NCBI RefSeq assembly: GCF_000214175.1
Contig: NC_015564.1
Span: 2,108,001 to 2,172,000, forward strand
DNA length: 64,000 nt
DNA from: Hoyosella subflava DQS3-9A1
GTDB lineage: Bacteria; Actinomycetota; Actinomycetes; Mycobacteriales; Mycobacteriaceae
Reading direction: 5' to 3'
Position numbers and translations under genes: made by a program. This document shows, piece after piece, positions 35,864-45,708 of the stretch. The notes beneath the pieces were generated by a model. The model saw only the letters and a list, made by a program, of their open reading frames with translations, was not told the origin of the DNA and made no database searches. Every line of letters starts with the position of its first letter. Within the stretch, counting starts at the first letter, position 1.

Positions 35864-37813
35864 TCAGGCTAGAGGTGGAACTGGGCAGTGCAGCACAGCA
35901 CACACCGTGCGGATGAGTTCGCCTTCCTCCAGCGTCACCTGGCCGTTGTCCATCACTGTGGTGACGACGGACTCGACGAGTCTGCCTTTCTCTTCTCCAG
36001 CGAGTCCGTCGATAATCGGCCATACATGCTCGAGCGCGAGGATGCCATCGTCCGGTAGCGCGAAGGTCACCTGCTGACCGGGAAAGACCACGTTCATACC
36101 GGCCTGAAATGCCTTCTCAGCAGCGGCTTGTTCGTCATTTCCTACGCGCGCGAGAACCGCGAGCAGCGTGGACACCGCATCACGGCTGCCGCTGAGGCTG
36201 TGGCGGCGGCCTCCCCAGCGCGGCTTGTGCGTCAGGACTTCGTGCAAACCGGTGAATACCAGTGTGCCGAGACAGTATTCGAACACGCTGACGCGGCCAT
36301 CTGCGGCGATGAGGTCACTCAGGGTACCCATGATTTCCCGGACATCGTCGGAACCACGGTGGCGCAGGGCCGGGAACGCAATCTCTGCCAGTGGGAGCCG
36401 CAGATGAGGGTCAAGTTGCTGTACCTCGCCACCGGTGTTCCAGGACGCATCTGCTACTTCACGACCATATTTTGTGGCAATTATGGCGTGCTGACGTGTC
36501 CGCACGTCGTGTTCGTTGGACATCAGCAGACCGAACACGAGTGGCACGACAGCAGTGCCGTCGTGAGCCTTGTCGGCAAGCGAACTCGGGATATCGCGTC
36601 GTATGCGCTCGCCGTGCGCGTACGACGTTGAGGAGGGGTCACCGATGCCCGCGACGACTGCAGCGGGATCGACGGAGATGGGAGATTGAGAACGCGCACT
36701 CGGCGACGGTGCCTGCCGCCTCGGTGCACCGGCGGCATGTGAGGGCGGGATATCGTGGTCGGCCACGAGCCCGAGTTGGACGTCCTCGCGCAGCCCAGAC
36801 GGTGGATTCGAGCGCCACCGCTGTTGCAGGTCCGCGAGCTTTTCAGGGCTGAACTCAGGTTCGAGCGTCTGGATTCTCTTCACCAGTGGAGGGTGCGTCG
36901 CAAAGAGCGATGAGAAGTTCATCCCCTCGCCGAACAGCATGTGACTGACGTCCTCAGTCTTCGCGTTGCGCAGTTTCGAGCCATCGTCGAGGCCGCCAAT
37001 TTTCTTGAGTGCGCCCGCGAGCCCGGAGGTCTGGCGAGTGAACTGAACGGCGGATGCGTCGGCGAGAAACTCGCGCTGACGCGACACGGCTGCTTTGATG
37101 AGGCGGCCAAAGAACACCCCGATGAATCCGGCGATCAGTGCCACGATGCCGATGAGCGCGATGGGAGCACCTGCGTTGTTGTTCCCTCGCTGCCTGCCGC
37201 CGCCCGAATAGAGCAGGACCCGACCAATAACAGACAGTGCCGTTAGTCCCGCGAGCACGCCAATCAGCCTGATGTTGAGGCGCATGTCGCCGTTGATGAT
37301 GTGGCTGAACTCGTGGGCAATCACACCCTGAAGTTCGTCGCGATTGAGCCGCTCGAGTGCCCCCTGGGTGACGGCCACCGCGGCGTCTGCAGGCGTGTAG
37401 CCCGCAGCAAACGCATTGATGCCGCGTTCACCTGGCATCACGAACAGATCCGGGACCGGCGTGCTCGAGGCGATCGCGATTTCCTCCACGACGTTGCGGT
37501 AGCGGCGCAGATGCGGATCCGTCGTGTCGTCGGGCACCGGTACCGCCCCGAGCGCCAGCGCGACCTTGCTCCCACCGCCGCTGCGCAGCGACATGGTCCG
37601 GACGAATGACACGCCGCCGATGAAGACGAGCGTCCCGATCGTCACCAGCACCGCGAATGTTGCCACCTCGCCCGGGTCCGAGCCGCCAGAAAGCGAGGCA
37701 ACAACGACCAGAAGGTTCGCGAGCGTCACAATTGCCAGCACTGCGACCACAAACAGCACCACCAGCCTTGTCGAAGACCGGCGCACCTGTTTCTGGCGCT
37801 CAAAGAAATTCAT
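35864..37813 (-). CDS. M48 family zinc metalloprotease (HtpX-like) with C-terminal extension
   Basis: This 649-residue membrane protease has about four transmembrane helices (16-42, 51-72, 184-202 and 228-248), the zinc motif HEFSH at 167-171 and the third ligand at about E248 in QREFLADASA. HtpX-type proteases degrade damaged membrane proteins. A long C-terminal part (about 280-649) is not found in short HtpX proteins. It contains DVREIMGTLSDLIAADGRVS, which resembles a TerB-like helical domain. ATG 37813 starts the hydrophobic N-terminus. LemA upstream and patatin downstream on the same strand form a probable envelope-stress cluster. Confidence 0.87.
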   Translation of the reverse strand: MNFFERQKQVRRSSTRLVVLFVVAVLAIVTLANLLVVVASLSGGSDPGEVATFAVLVTIGTLVFIGGVSFVRTMSLRSGGGSKVALALGAVPVPDDTTDPHLRRYRNVVEEIAIASSTPVPDLFVMPGERGINAFAAGYTPADAAVAVTQGALERLNRDELQGVIAHEFSHIINGDMRLNIRLIGVLAGLTALSVIGRVLLYSGGGRQRGNNNAGAPIALIGIVALIAGFIGVFFGRLIKAAVSRQREFLADASAVQFTRQTSGLAGALKKIGGLDDGSKLRNAKTEDVSHMLFGEGMNFSSLFATHPPLVKRIQTLEPEFSPEKLADLQQRWRSNPPSGLREDVQLGLVADHDIPPSHAAGAPRRQAPSPSARSQSPISVDPAAVVAGIGDPSSTSYAHGERIRRDIPSSLADKAHDGTAVVPLVFGLLMSNEHDVRTRQHAIIATKYGREVADASWNTGGEVQQLDPHLRLPLAEIAFPALRHRGSDDVREIMGTLSDLIAADGRVSVFEYCLGTLVFTGLHEVLTHKPRWGGRRHSLSGSRDAVSTLLAVLARVGNDEQAAAEKAFQAGMNVVFPGQQVTFALPDDGILALEHVWPIIDGLAGEEKGRLVESVVTTVMDNGQVTLEEGELIRTVCAVLHCPVPPLA

Positions 37814-37856
37814 GTGTCTCTCCCACGCGCACATCGACCCCTAACAGTGAAACCAC

Positions 37857-37890
37857 AACGGGACGCGAAGTCAGTGACGCGCGTCCCGTT
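37857..37890 (-). terminator. Perfect 11-bp hairpin between lemA and the M48 gene
   Basis: AACGGGACGCG and CGCGTCCCGTT pair perfectly across a 12-base loop, 14 bases beyond the lemA stop. The run after it is T-poor, so termination may be partial; it may set lemA mRNA above that of the protease. Confidence 0.6.
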
Positions 37891-37903
37891 GATCGAGCGG
37901 CCC

Positions 37904-38506
37904 TCAGAAGGTGATGCGCGGGGCCTGACGCGTGTCAGGTCCTTCTGCTTCGAGCAGTGCAGCAGCCTGGAAGTTGAACATTCCCGCGATGATGTTCGAG
38001 GGGAACACTTCCCGCTTGTTGTTGTAGGCCATGACAGCGTCGTTGTACGCCTGGCGTGCGAAAGCCACACGGTTTTCCGTGGAGGTGAGTTCCTCGGAAA
38101 GCTGCATCATATTCTGGTTCGCTTTGAGATCCGGGTAGGACTCAGTGAGTGCGAACAGGCGCCCCAGCGTTTGCGTCAGCGTGTTCTCCGCGCCCGCAAG
38201 CTCGTTCATGGAGTTCGGGTCGCCGGGGTTCTGGCGGGCACTGTTCTGCGCGGACACAGCCGAGTTTCGCGCGTTAATGACAGCCTCGAGCGTGCCCTGT
38301 TCATGCTTCATGTAGCCCTTGGCAGTCTCGACCAGGTTCGGAATGAGATCATGCCGACGAGTCAACTGGACGTCGATCTGCGCGAATGCGTTCTTGTAAC
38401 CGTTGCGGCGCGTTACCAGCCCGTTGTAGATGCTGACGACAGCGATCACGGAGATAACGGCGATGATGAGAATGACTACTAAGAGTCCGACTAGAACTCC
38501 AGTCAC
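37904..38506 (-). CDS. lemA: LemA family protein
   Basis: This 200-residue protein has an N-terminal transmembrane helix (about 2-25) and a helical LemA domain with SIYNGLVTRRNGYKNAFAQI, LTRRHDLIPNLVETAKGYM and ARQAYNDAVMAYNNKREVFP, matching the family. LemA proteins are membrane-anchored helical bundles often encoded beside HtpX-like M48 proteases; the exact role is unknown. GTG 38506 has AGGGGGG a few bases upstream and is preferred to the TTG at 38524. It starts the operon-like run lemA-M48-patatin and is divergent from ureA. Confidence 0.9.
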   Translation of the reverse strand: MTGVLVGLLVVILIIAVISVIAVVSIYNGLVTRRNGYKNAFAQIDVQLTRRHDLIPNLVETAKGYMKHEQGTLEAVINARNSAVSAQNSARQNPGDPNSMNELAGAENTLTQTLGRLFALTESYPDLKANQNMMQLSEELTSTENRVAFARQAYNDAVMAYNNKREVFPSNIIAGMFNFQAAALLEAEGPDTRQAPRITF

Positions 38507-38616
38507 CTGCGACCCCCCTAACAAATTGTGGGTTCGGATTCGTTTTGTCCCATCATCTCACAGCCTGTCGTTTTCGCTGGCTGCTCAGTCTCGTCAACAC
38601 TGCGCGGCGGTGTCAC

Positions 38617-38633
38617 GTTAAGCCCCCGTTAAC
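38617..38633. promoter_or_regulatory. Candidate GlnR-type box upstream of urease genes
   Basis: GTTAA (38617-38621) and GTTAAC (38628-38633) are direct repeats with an 11-base pitch, the spacing of the actinobacterial GlnR site gTnAC-n6-GnnAC. It lies about 115 bases before ureA. GlnR commonly controls urease in actinobacteria. The half-sites are imperfect. Confidence 0.35.
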
Positions 38634-38748
38634 AGCTTTCGCCTTTTCCGAATCGCCGAACGACACTTGGTGAACTGGCTGCTAACGTCGCTCTTGCCGA
38701 GCGCTGAGCAGTCCCGAGCGCCGCCGTGCCCCAGCCGGAGGAGATTCG

Positions 38749-39051
38749 ATGCGTTTGTCGCCGCATGAGCAAGAAAGGCTGATGATCAGCTATGCCGCGG
38801 ACCTCGCACGAAGACGGCAAGCGCGTGGCGTGAAACTCAACCACCCGGAGACGGTCGCGCTCATCACCGACCATGTACTCGAGGGCGCTCGCGACGGACG
38901 TACCGTCGCCGAACTCATGGCGACTGGCCGTGAAGTTCTCACGCGTGACGACGTGATGGAGGGTGTCCCCGAGATGCTGCGCGACGTCCAGGTGGAAGCA
39001 ACTTTCCCTGACGGTACGAAGCTTGTGACTGTCCACCATCCCATTCGTTAG
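38749..39051 (+). CDS. ureA: Urease subunit gamma
   Basis: UreA is the 100-residue small subunit of the (UreABC)3 urease, which splits urea to ammonia and carbon dioxide. It begins [20 protein letters not shown] and has [21 protein letters not shown], as in the family. It is the first gene of ureABCFGD; a GAGGAG-type site precedes the ATG. Length and motifs are normal. Confidence 0.97.
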   Translation: MRLSPHEQERLMISYAADLARRRQARGVKLNHPETVALITDHVLEGARDGRTVAELMATGREVLTRDDVMEGVPEMLRDVQVEATFPDGTKLVTVHHPIR

Positions 39052-39070
39052 CAGCGCCCGAGGAGGCCGC

Positions 39071-39382
39071 ATGATTCCTGGGGAAGTCATCACCGCTGAG
39101 GGTGAACTCACATTGAACGACGGTGCTCAGCGAATCGAGGCTGAGGTTGTCAATACCGGCGACCGCCCCGTGCAGGTGGGCAGCCACTTTCACTTCGCAC
39201 AGGCAAACCCCGCTCTCGAGTTTGACCGCGAAGCCGCGCATGGGCATCGACTCGACATTCCCGCGGGCACCGCGATCCGGTTCGAACCGGGCATCGCGCA
39301 CACTGTGTCGCTTGTTCCCCTTGGTGGGACCCGCGAAGTCCATGGCCTGAGCCTCACCCCTCCCGGAAAGCTGGATCGCTGA
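39071..39382 (+). CDS. ureB: Urease subunit beta
   Basis: UreB is the 103-residue beta subunit. It shows [36 protein letters not shown] and [12 protein letters not shown], all typical. It lies 19 bases after ureA with GAGGAGGC before its ATG. Its stop codon overlaps the ureC ATG at 39382, giving coupled translation. It has a structural role in the trimer. Confidence 0.97.
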   Translation: MIPGEVITAEGELTLNDGAQRIEAEVVNTGDRPVQVGSHFHFAQANPALEFDREAAHGHRLDIPAGTAIRFEPGIAHTVSLVPLGGTREVHGLSLTPPGKLDR

Positions 39383-41103
39383 TGACACGAATAAGTCGAG
39401 CGCGCTACGCGGAGCTATTCGGGCCCACTGCCGGTGACCGCATCCGGCTCGCGGACACTGACCTCTTCATTGAAATCACCGAAGATCGGTCCGGCGGGCC
39501 TGGCAAAGCGGGGGACGAAGCCGTCTTCGGCGGCGGTAAAGTGCTGCGCGAGTCGATGGGTCAAGGACGCGCCACACGCGCGGACGGTGCGCCCGATACG
39601 GTCATTACCGGAGCGGTCATTGTTGACTACTGGGGCGTCATCAAGGCGGACGTCGGCATCCGCGACGGGCGGATCGTGGGAATAGGCAAGGCCGGTAACC
39701 CAGACACGATGAACGGGATCGACCCTAGCCTGGTGGTCGGCCCATCAACTGAAATCATCGCAGGCAACGGCAAAATCCTCACTGCAGGCGGCATCGACTG
39801 CCATGTGCACTTCATCTGTCCGCAAATTCTCGACGAGGGCATCGGATCCGGGCTCACGACCTTGATCGGCGGCGGCACGGGTCCTGCTGAGGGCAGCAAA
39901 GCCACCACTGTCACCCCTGGGGCCTGGCATCTCGCCCGCATGCTGGAGGCGCTTGATTCCTCGCCGATGAACTTCTCGCTGCTCGGCAAGGGCAACACGG
40001 TCAGTGAGGATGCCATGTGGGAACAGATCCGCGCCGGGGCGTCCGGCCTCAAACTGCATGAGGACTGGGGCTCGACACCTGCAGCAATCGACGCGTGTCT
40101 ACGGGTGGCCGACGCCTCAGGTATCCAGGTTGCCCTGCATTCCGACACACTCAATGAGGCTGGCTACGTCGAATCGACGCTCGGCGCGATCAAAGGCCGC
40201 AGCATCCACGCCTATCACACCGAAGGTGCAGGGGGCGGCCATGCGCCTGACATCATCACCGTAGCGTCACACCCGAATGTGCTGCCGAGTTCGACTAATC
40301 CCACCCGTCCGCACACCGTGAACACGGTAGACGAGCATCTTGACATGCTCATGGTGTGTCACCATCTCAGCCCTTCGATACCGGAAGATCTGGCTTTCGC
40401 GGAGAGCAGGATCCGGCCCTCAACGATCGCGGCGGAGGATCTGCTCCACGACATCGGGGCAATCTCCATGATCGGCAGTGACTCGCAAGCGATGGGGCGC
40501 GTCGGTGAGGTCATCATGAGGACCTGGCAGACAGCACACATGATGAAAAAAAGGCGGGGTGCATTAGCCGGTGACGGACCTGCGGACAACAATCGCGTGC
40601 AGCGTTACATAGCGAAGTACACAATCTGCCCGGCTGTCGCGCACGGCCTTGACGGTGAGATTGGCTCGGTCGAACCGGGAAAGCTCGCGGACCTCGTTCT
40701 CTGGGAACCGGCTTTCTTCGGCGTCCGCCCCCATGCGGTTGTCAAAGGCGGTGCAATCGCGTGGGCCGCGATGGGCGATGCGAACGCCTCGATCCCCACT
40801 CCTCAGCCCGCATTGCCGCGCCCCATGTTCGGTGCCGCACCCAAGGTCGCCGCGGCAACATCGGTCCACTTCGTCGCGCCGGTCGCGCTTGAAGATGGTC
40901 TCGCGGAGCGACTCGACTGCGATCGCCGCCTCGTCGCGGTGAAGGACACTCGGACGGTGGGTAAGGCCGACATGCCGCTCAACGATGCCCGCCCATCGAT
41001 TGAGGTAGATCCCGATACGTTCACGGTGCGAATCGACGGTGAAGTGTGGGACGAGCAGCCAGCTGCGGAACTCCCCATGGCTCAGCGGTACTTTCTGTTC
41101 TGA
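39382..41103 (+). CDS. ureC: Urease subunit alpha
   Basis: UreC carries the dinickel active site. The 573-residue protein has the HxH metal pair in [12 protein letters not shown], the carbamylated Lys in [11 protein letters not shown], further His ligands in [10 protein letters not shown] and [13 protein letters not shown], and the flap [20 protein letters not shown]. All catalytic elements are intact and length is typical. Accessory genes ureF, ureG and ureD follow. Confidence 0.98.
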   Translation: MTRISRARYAELFGPTAGDRIRLADTDLFIEITEDRSGGPGKAGDEAVFGGGKVLRESMGQGRATRADGAPDTVITGAVIVDYWGVIKADVGIRDGRIVGIGKAGNPDTMNGIDPSLVVGPSTEIIAGNGKILTAGGIDCHVHFICPQILDEGIGSGLTTLIGGGTGPAEGSKATTVTPGAWHLARMLEALDSSPMNFSLLGKGNTVSEDAMWEQIRAGASGLKLHEDWGSTPAAIDACLRVADASGIQVALHSDTLNEAGYVESTLGAIKGRSIHAYHTEGAGGGHAPDIITVASHPNVLPSSTNPTRPHTVNTVDEHLDMLMVCHHLSPSIPEDLAFAESRIRPSTIAAEDLLHDIGAISMIGSDSQAMGRVGEVIMRTWQTAHMMKKRRGALAGDGPADNNRVQRYIAKYTICPAVAHGLDGEIGSVEPGKLADLVLWEPAFFGVRPHAVVKGGAIAWAAMGDANASIPTPQPALPRPMFGAAPKVAAATSVHFVAPVALEDGLAERLDCDRRLVAVKDTRTVGKADMPLNDARPSIEVDPDTFTVRIDGEVWDEQPAAELPMAQRYFLF

Positions 41104-41107
41104 CGTG

Positions 41108-41734
41108 ATGCTGAGTAATCTTCTCGCCCTCGCTGATACGAGGCTGCCAATCGGGGGACACGTCCATTCCGGTGGCATGGAAGAGGCCGTTACGTCCGGT
41201 TTTGTTCGCGACCTGGGCACCCTCGAGGCATTTTTAGCACGACGAATCCGCACCAGCGGTCTAGTGGCAGGCTCGGTCGCCGCTGCGGTGTGCGACGGAC
41301 TCAACACCAGCGAGGCTGATGCCGAGACAGACGCGCGCACCCCGTCACCAGCCGCCCGTGCCGCATCCCGGGCACAGGGCAGAGGGTTTCTCCGGCTGGC
41401 GCGCAGTGTGTGGCCCGACGACGACTGGACCGGCTTCACTGCCAAGCCTCACCTGCCGGTGGTCGCCGGCACAGTCGCCCGCAGATGTGACCTCACCCCG
41501 CAGGAGACCGCACTGGCCGTTGTCTATACATCGATGACAGGATCAGCCACGGCAGCGCAACGACTGCTCGCGCTCGATCCGGCGCACGTGACCCGCATAA
41601 CCTTCACCCTGTCATCGCTGTGCGATGCGACCGCCCAGCGCGCGGCTACCGGGCTGCAGAGCTTATCTGACCCATTGTTCGATGTTCTGGCTGAGCGGCA
41701 CACCCGCCGCGAGATGCCGCTGTTCGTGTCCTGA
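41108..41734 (+). CDS. ureF: Urease accessory protein UreF
   Basis: UreF is an all-helical protein that, with UreD and UreG, forms the complex delivering nickel to apo-urease. The protein is 208 residues with [20 protein letters not shown], the family N-terminal block. ATG 41108 follows the ureC stop by four bases; GTG 41105 is also possible. Family sequence conservation is low, so the call rests on the start block and the operon. Confidence 0.9.
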   Translation: MLSNLLALADTRLPIGGHVHSGGMEEAVTSGFVRDLGTLEAFLARRIRTSGLVAGSVAAAVCDGLNTSEADAETDARTPSPAARAASRAQGRGFLRLARSVWPDDDWTGFTAKPHLPVVAGTVARRCDLTPQETALAVVYTSMTGSATAAQRLLALDPAHVTRITFTLSSLCDATAQRAATGLQSLSDPLFDVLAERHTRREMPLFVS

Positions 41735-41748
41735 GAGAAAGAGTGCTA

Positions 41749-42471
41749 ATGCCCCCGCATCTTCTAGATGGAGAACCACATTCCCATGCTGCAGCCCGCC
41801 CTGCACGCGAGCGGCGCCCCGGCGAACCAGTGCGCATTGGCATTGGCGGGCCAGTGGGCTCGGGTAAGACAGCGCTTGTGGCCAGTCTGTGCCGGGAATT
41901 GTGTGCGGAACTGTCACTCGCTGTCCTCACCAACGACATCTACACGACCGAGGATGCCGATTTTCTGCGCCGCAACGCAGTGCTTCCGGACGAACGTATT
42001 ACTGCCGTCAAGACCGGAGGCTGCCCCCACACAGCGATCCGTGATGACATCACCGCGAACCTCGACGCGATCGATGACCTGATCGAAGCGAATCAGCCGC
42101 TCGATCTCATCTTTGTCGAGTCGGGTGGGGATAACCTGACCGCGACGTTCTCCACCGGACTGATCGACGTGCAAATCTTCGTAGTCGACGTGGCGGGTGG
42201 AGACAAAGTGCCCCGGAAGGGTGGGCCTGGAGTCACGTATTCGGATCTGCTCGTGATCAACAAGACTGACCTCGCCCCACTCGTAGGTGCGGACCTCTCG
42301 GTGATGGAGCGCGACGCTACCAAGGTCCGGGAAAACCGTCCCACCGTTTTCACCTCCTTGACGCAAGACCCCACAGCGGGTCCAGTGCTGGCGTGGGTGC
42401 GTGCGCAGGTGCAGCGGCTCGGCTCCGGAACGGAATCAGAATCCGGAGCAGACGGAGTACATGCGCACTGA
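41749..42471 (+). CDS. ureG: Urease accessory GTPase UreG
   Basis: UreG is a SIMIBI-class GTPase that powers nickel delivery. The 240-residue protein has the P-loop [10 protein letters not shown], the metal-binding CPH in [22 protein letters not shown], and INKTDLAP for guanine specificity. A short His-containing N-terminal extension is present but no long His-rich tract. ATG 41749 is preferred to GTG 41743. No ureE is present; UreG may take that part. It overlaps ureD by 11 bases. Confidence 0.95.
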   Translation: MPPHLLDGEPHSHAAARPARERRPGEPVRIGIGGPVGSGKTALVASLCRELCAELSLAVLTNDIYTTEDADFLRRNAVLPDERITAVKTGGCPHTAIRDDITANLDAIDDLIEANQPLDLIFVESGGDNLTATFSTGLIDVQIFVVDVAGGDKVPRKGGPGVTYSDLLVINKTDLAPLVGADLSVMERDATKVRENRPTVFTSLTQDPTAGPVLAWVRAQVQRLGSGTESESGADGVHAH

Positions 42472-43108
42472 ACTGGTAATCGACGCAGAAAAAGGCCGCT
42501 CACCGCGCATCCGGTCGTCGGGTGGCCTGGCAGCGCGGATAACGGGGCCGGACACGGTCCATGTGATCGGAACAGCGATGACTCCGCTCGGTGGCGATGA
42601 GATCAGCGTACGAGTGACGGTCGGCGACGGCGCGCGACTTATTGTGCGATCCGTGGCGGCCTCCGTCGCGCTGCCGGGGGAGAAGTCTGTGCGATCCGCT
42701 TCGAACTGGATGTTTGGCGTCAAAACCGACGGGTATCTGGATTGGGAGCCAGAACCCATGATCGTTGCTGGCCGGGCGGAGCACGACGCGACGACCGAAT
42801 TGGACCTCGCTGCGTCTGCCACAGTGCGGCTGCGCGAACGCGTTCAGATCGGCCGGTGGGGCGAACACGGTCTGGGGTTCTGGCGCGGCACGCTGAGCGC
42901 CCGGGTGGACACGGTTCCGATGGTGATGCACACCTTGGAACTAGGCCACGGCGATGTGCTTGGAACGCCGCGCGCGCTCACCAGCGAACTGAACTATCCA
43001 GGCTGCGGAGAGGAGGTACTGATTGATGAGAGCCCAGGTGGTCTTGGTCTTCGGGTGCCTCTCCCGCTAGGCGGTTCTCTCATGACGTGGACGGGGGAAA
43101 GCCTCTGA
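42461..43108 (+). CDS. ureD: Urease accessory protein UreD
   Basis: This 215-residue protein is the UreD/UreH scaffold that docks apo-urease with UreF and UreG. Family marks are [20 protein letters not shown] and the central [15 protein letters not shown] 42461 lies inside the end of ureG in another frame. As the last gene of ureABCFGD it completes the cluster except for ureE, which is often absent in mycolata. Confidence 0.92.
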   Translation: MRTELVIDAEKGRSPRIRSSGGLAARITGPDTVHVIGTAMTPLGGDEISVRVTVGDGARLIVRSVAASVALPGEKSVRSASNWMFGVKTDGYLDWEPEPMIVAGRAEHDATTELDLAASATVRLRERVQIGRWGEHGLGFWRGTLSARVDTVPMVMHTLELGHGDVLGTPRALTSELNYPGCGEEVLIDESPGGLGLRVPLPLGGSLMTWTGESL

Positions 43109-43138
43109 ACCGCAGTGGGTCCGTCCGCACCGCAGCTC

Positions 43139-43154
43139 CGCATTTCGCAATGCG
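43139..43154. promoter_or_regulatory. Palindrome CGCATT-N4-AATGCG upstream of ectD
   Basis: A perfect six-base inverted repeat with spacer TCGC lies in the 224-base gap between ureD and ectD, about 180 bases before the ectD start. The same arms with spacer TCCA recur at 60253-60268 upstream of the Kelch kinase, so it may be a shared operator. Confidence 0.45.
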
Positions 43155-43332
43155 TGACATCTGTGATCTACGCCACTAATTGAGGGTGAATTCGGCACCC
43201 GCTGCAACGCCGGTACGGCCGCCGTTGCATCCGTGAGTTTCCACGGTCACGCGGACTGCGTTACCGTGGTTGCGTCCGACTAATAACTGTGCCTGCTTAT
43301 TGCTGCAGGCTCTGATTTAGGAGGGTGTGTTT

Positions 43333-44253
43333 ATGACAACCGCTCGGAACGCGATCGGTGATCTTTATCCCTCGCGTCTTTCCTCACAGGCAGCCTCCTT
43401 TGGCCGCCCTCATCCCACAACCTGGGGCAGCACTCCGGGACCATTTACGGCCGACGCCCTTTCCCGGTACGACGCGAAGGGCTTCCACATTGAAGAAGGA
43501 CTCCTGACACCGGCGCAGATTCAGCACTGCTGGTCGGAAGTCGAGCGTCTTTCGGCTGATCCCGAGCTTGCGAAGACCGAACTGATTGTGCGGGAACGCG
43601 GTTCCGACACAGTTCGTTCGATTTTCGCGGTGCACGAGGTGAGCCCCCTGATCGACAAACTGATCCGAACCCCGCGAATTCTCGATCGTGCTCGGCAGAT
43701 CCTTGGGTCTGACGTGTACATTCATCAAAGCCGGATAAATTGCATGCCGGGATTTGCAGGTACGGGGTTCTACTGGCATTCCGATTTCGAAACATGGCAC
43801 GCAGAAGATGGAATGCCCGTCCCACGCGCCGTCAGTTTATCAATCGCGCTAACTGACAATTATCCGTTCAATGGCGGACTGATGCTGATGCCAGGTGCGC
43901 ACCGCACATTCGTGCCATGCGTCGGCCAAACACCGGAAAACAATTACAAATCCTCATTGCAGGAACAGCGAATCGGTGTGCCGAGCGAGGATGCGATCAC
44001 GGAGCTCGCATACGAATTCGGTATCGAGCAGTTTACCGGGCAGGCTGGCAGCGCCCTGTTCTTCGATTCGAATTCAATGCACGGGTCGTCGAACAACATC
44101 ACGCCCTACCCGCGTGCGAACATCTTCCTGGTGTTCAACAGCGTGGACAATGTGCTCGAGCAGCCGTTCGCAGGAACGAAACCGCGCCCGGAGCATCTCG
44201 GCAGCCGCGATTTCACACCGCTGACACCCATAACAGGGTCGCCGTTCGCCTAG
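43333..44253 (+). CDS. ectD: Ectoine hydroxylase
   Basis: EctD is a cytosolic Fe(II)/2-oxoglutarate dioxygenase that makes 5-hydroxyectoine from ectoine. The 306-residue protein has the signature region from INCMPGF to WHSDFETWH, with the iron triad H149, D151 and H250 (in SMHGSSNN). ATG 43333 has AGGAGG eight bases upstream; GTG 43327 is only two bases from it. No ectA, ectB or ectC lies nearby, so the enzyme may act on imported ectoine: an Ehu-type transporter and an OpuC-type system lie just downstream on the other strand. Ectoine genes elsewhere in the genome cannot be ruled out. Confidence 0.95.
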   Translation: MTTARNAIGDLYPSRLSSQAASFGRPHPTTWGSTPGPFTADALSRYDAKGFHIEEGLLTPAQIQHCWSEVERLSADPELAKTELIVRERGSDTVRSIFAVHEVSPLIDKLIRTPRILDRARQILGSDVYIHQSRINCMPGFAGTGFYWHSDFETWHAEDGMPVPRAVSLSIALTDNYPFNGGLMLMPGAHRTFVPCVGQTPENNYKSSLQEQRIGVPSEDAITELAYEFGIEQFTGQAGSALFFDSNSMHGSSNNITPYPRANIFLVFNSVDNVLEQPFAGTKPRPEHLGSRDFTPLTPITGSPFA

Positions 44254-44268
44254 TTGCACGCAGCTCAC

Positions 44269-44310
44269 AGGGCGGGTACGTCCGGATCGCTCCGGCTCAG
44301 TGCCCGCCCT
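44269..44310. terminator. Convergent hairpin between ectD and the osmoprotectant operon
   Basis: Outer arms AGGGCGGG and CCCGCCCT (44269-44276, 44303-44310) enclose a second stem CCGGA/TCCGG (44282-44286, 44291-44295). The structure overlaps the end of the permease gene. No T-run is present. Confidence 0.5.
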
Positions 44311-44980
44311 TGGCGTGCGCGCGCAGCCCAGGAGACACAAGGAAGCGTCGCAGCGCAGCGAAGAACGCGAGCACGATCAGTGCGGCCACGGCCGCAAGGA
44401 TGCCTCCGCCCACCACAAGCGTGAAATCACGCCGAGCCAGACCGTCGACGATGAGGCGCCCGACGCCACCGAAACTGACCGCAGCAGCGATCGTGGCGGT
44501 CGCCACGATCTGAACGGCAGCGGTCCGCATACCGACCAGGATAAAAGGCAGTGCGACGGGGAGTTCTGCCCTGAGCAGCACCTGCGAACCTGTCATGCCC
44601 ATTCCTCGTGCAGCGTCGGTCAATTGCGGACTGACCGCGCGAATACCTTCATGAGTGTTCAGGAGAATCGGGGGTATAGCCAGCGCCACGAGAGGTATCA
44701 GGACGGGGACGAGCCCGATGCCCATCATGACCACGAGCAGAACAAGTACTCCGTAGGTGGGGAGTGCGCGAGCCGAGTTGGCGATAGCGGTGAGTGCCGC
44801 GCCGCCGCGACCCGAATGACCTGTCCACAGACCCACAGGAAATGCCAGGGCGATCGATATCACGAGCGCGAGAATCGTGTAGAGGGCATGCTCCATCATC
44901 CGGTTGGGGATGCCGTCGGTGCCTCGCCAGCTCTCCGGGTTGCTCAAGAAGTCAGTGAAATAGAACCAGAGCGTCGTCAT
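44297..44980 (-). CDS. Osmoprotectant ABC transporter permease (OpuC/ProU type), second permease
   Basis: This 227-residue membrane protein has about six helices and a typical binding-protein-dependent permease loop (ADLR/EAA-like GMGMTGSQVLLRAELPVALP). In OpuC systems two permeases form the channel for betaine, carnitine, choline or similar compatible solutes. ATG 44980 overlaps the upstream permease stop (ATGA). It is the last gene of a four-gene operon: binding protein, ATPase, permease, permease. It converges on ectD. Confidence 0.9.
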   Translation of the reverse strand: MTTLWFYFTDFLSNPESWRGTDGIPNRMMEHALYTILALVISIALAFPVGLWTGHSGRGGAALTAIANSARALPTYGVLVLLVVMMGIGLVPVLIPLVALAIPPILLNTHEGIRAVSPQLTDAARGMGMTGSQVLLRAELPVALPFILVGMRTAAVQIVATATIAAAVSFGGVGRLIVDGLARRDFTLVVGGGILAAVAALIVLAFFAALRRFLVSPGLRAHAKGGH

Positions 44981-45708
44981 GAAGTACGCACCCCCGGTGC
45001 GACCGTCTGGCGCGTGGCGCGGCGCAGAGAACGGAAGGGTGTGCGCCGTGCAATCGGTGCTGAGCCGCCAGCACGCGTCCATGGCGTCGCATACCACTGT
45101 GCGGCTAGCAGCGCGAGATCTACGGTCAGCGCCATGACGATCGTGATGAGGATGCCAGTCACAGCGAGTTCTACCCGGTCGAGCTGCGCAGCGGCGGTGA
45201 AGAGGGAGCCGAAAGCTCCCATGCCGATCAGGGCACCCACACTGACCATGCTGATGTTCGCGACTGTCGCGACGCGGAGACCAGCCATCACGGCCGGGAA
45301 TGCGAGGGGCAGCTCGATTGTGACCAGCTGACGCGGACGGCGCATTCCCATCGCGGTGGCCGCCTGTCGAGTCTCAGCTGGAACCGAACGCAGGCCGTCC
45401 ACGACATTCGGTATCAGTCCGGAAAGCGTGTAAAGCGCGAGGGGGAGGATCACGGTGGTGGGTGTGATGCCGGTGAAGGAGATCAGCAGCACGAAGAACG
45501 CGAGTGAGGGGATGGAGTAGAGCACACTCGCAACTGCAAGTACAGGAGGATACAAACGCGGCCACCGCACACACGCGAGCCCCGCGGGCAGCGAAATGAC
45601 GAGCCCGAGCAGTGATGCGGTGAGCGCCATGTACAAATGCTGGCCGAGCAACTCGGTGAATGTGCCGAGGTAGCTCGGGATGCTGAACGTTGACAGCGCC
45701 ACTATCAC
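44977..45708 (-). CDS. Osmoprotectant ABC transporter permease (OpuC/ProU type), first permease
   Basis: This 243-residue membrane protein has about six helices and the EAA-like loop AMGMRRPRQLVTIELPLAFP and IPSLAFFVLLI typical of OpuCB/OpuCD permeases. A basic cytosolic C-terminal tail follows. The GTG start at 45708 overlaps the ATPase stop. It forms the membrane channel with the next gene's product. Confidence 0.9.
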   Translation of the reverse strand: MIVALSTFSIPSYLGTFTELLGQHLYMALTASLLGLVISLPAGLACVRWPRLYPPVLAVASVLYSIPSLAFFVLLISFTGITPTTVILPLALYTLSGLIPNVVDGLRSVPAETRQAATAMGMRRPRQLVTIELPLAFPAVMAGLRVATVANISMVSVGALIGMGAFGSLFTAAAQLDRVELAVTGILITIVMALTVDLALLAAQWYATPWTRAGGSAPIARRTPFRSLRRATRQTVAPGVRTS

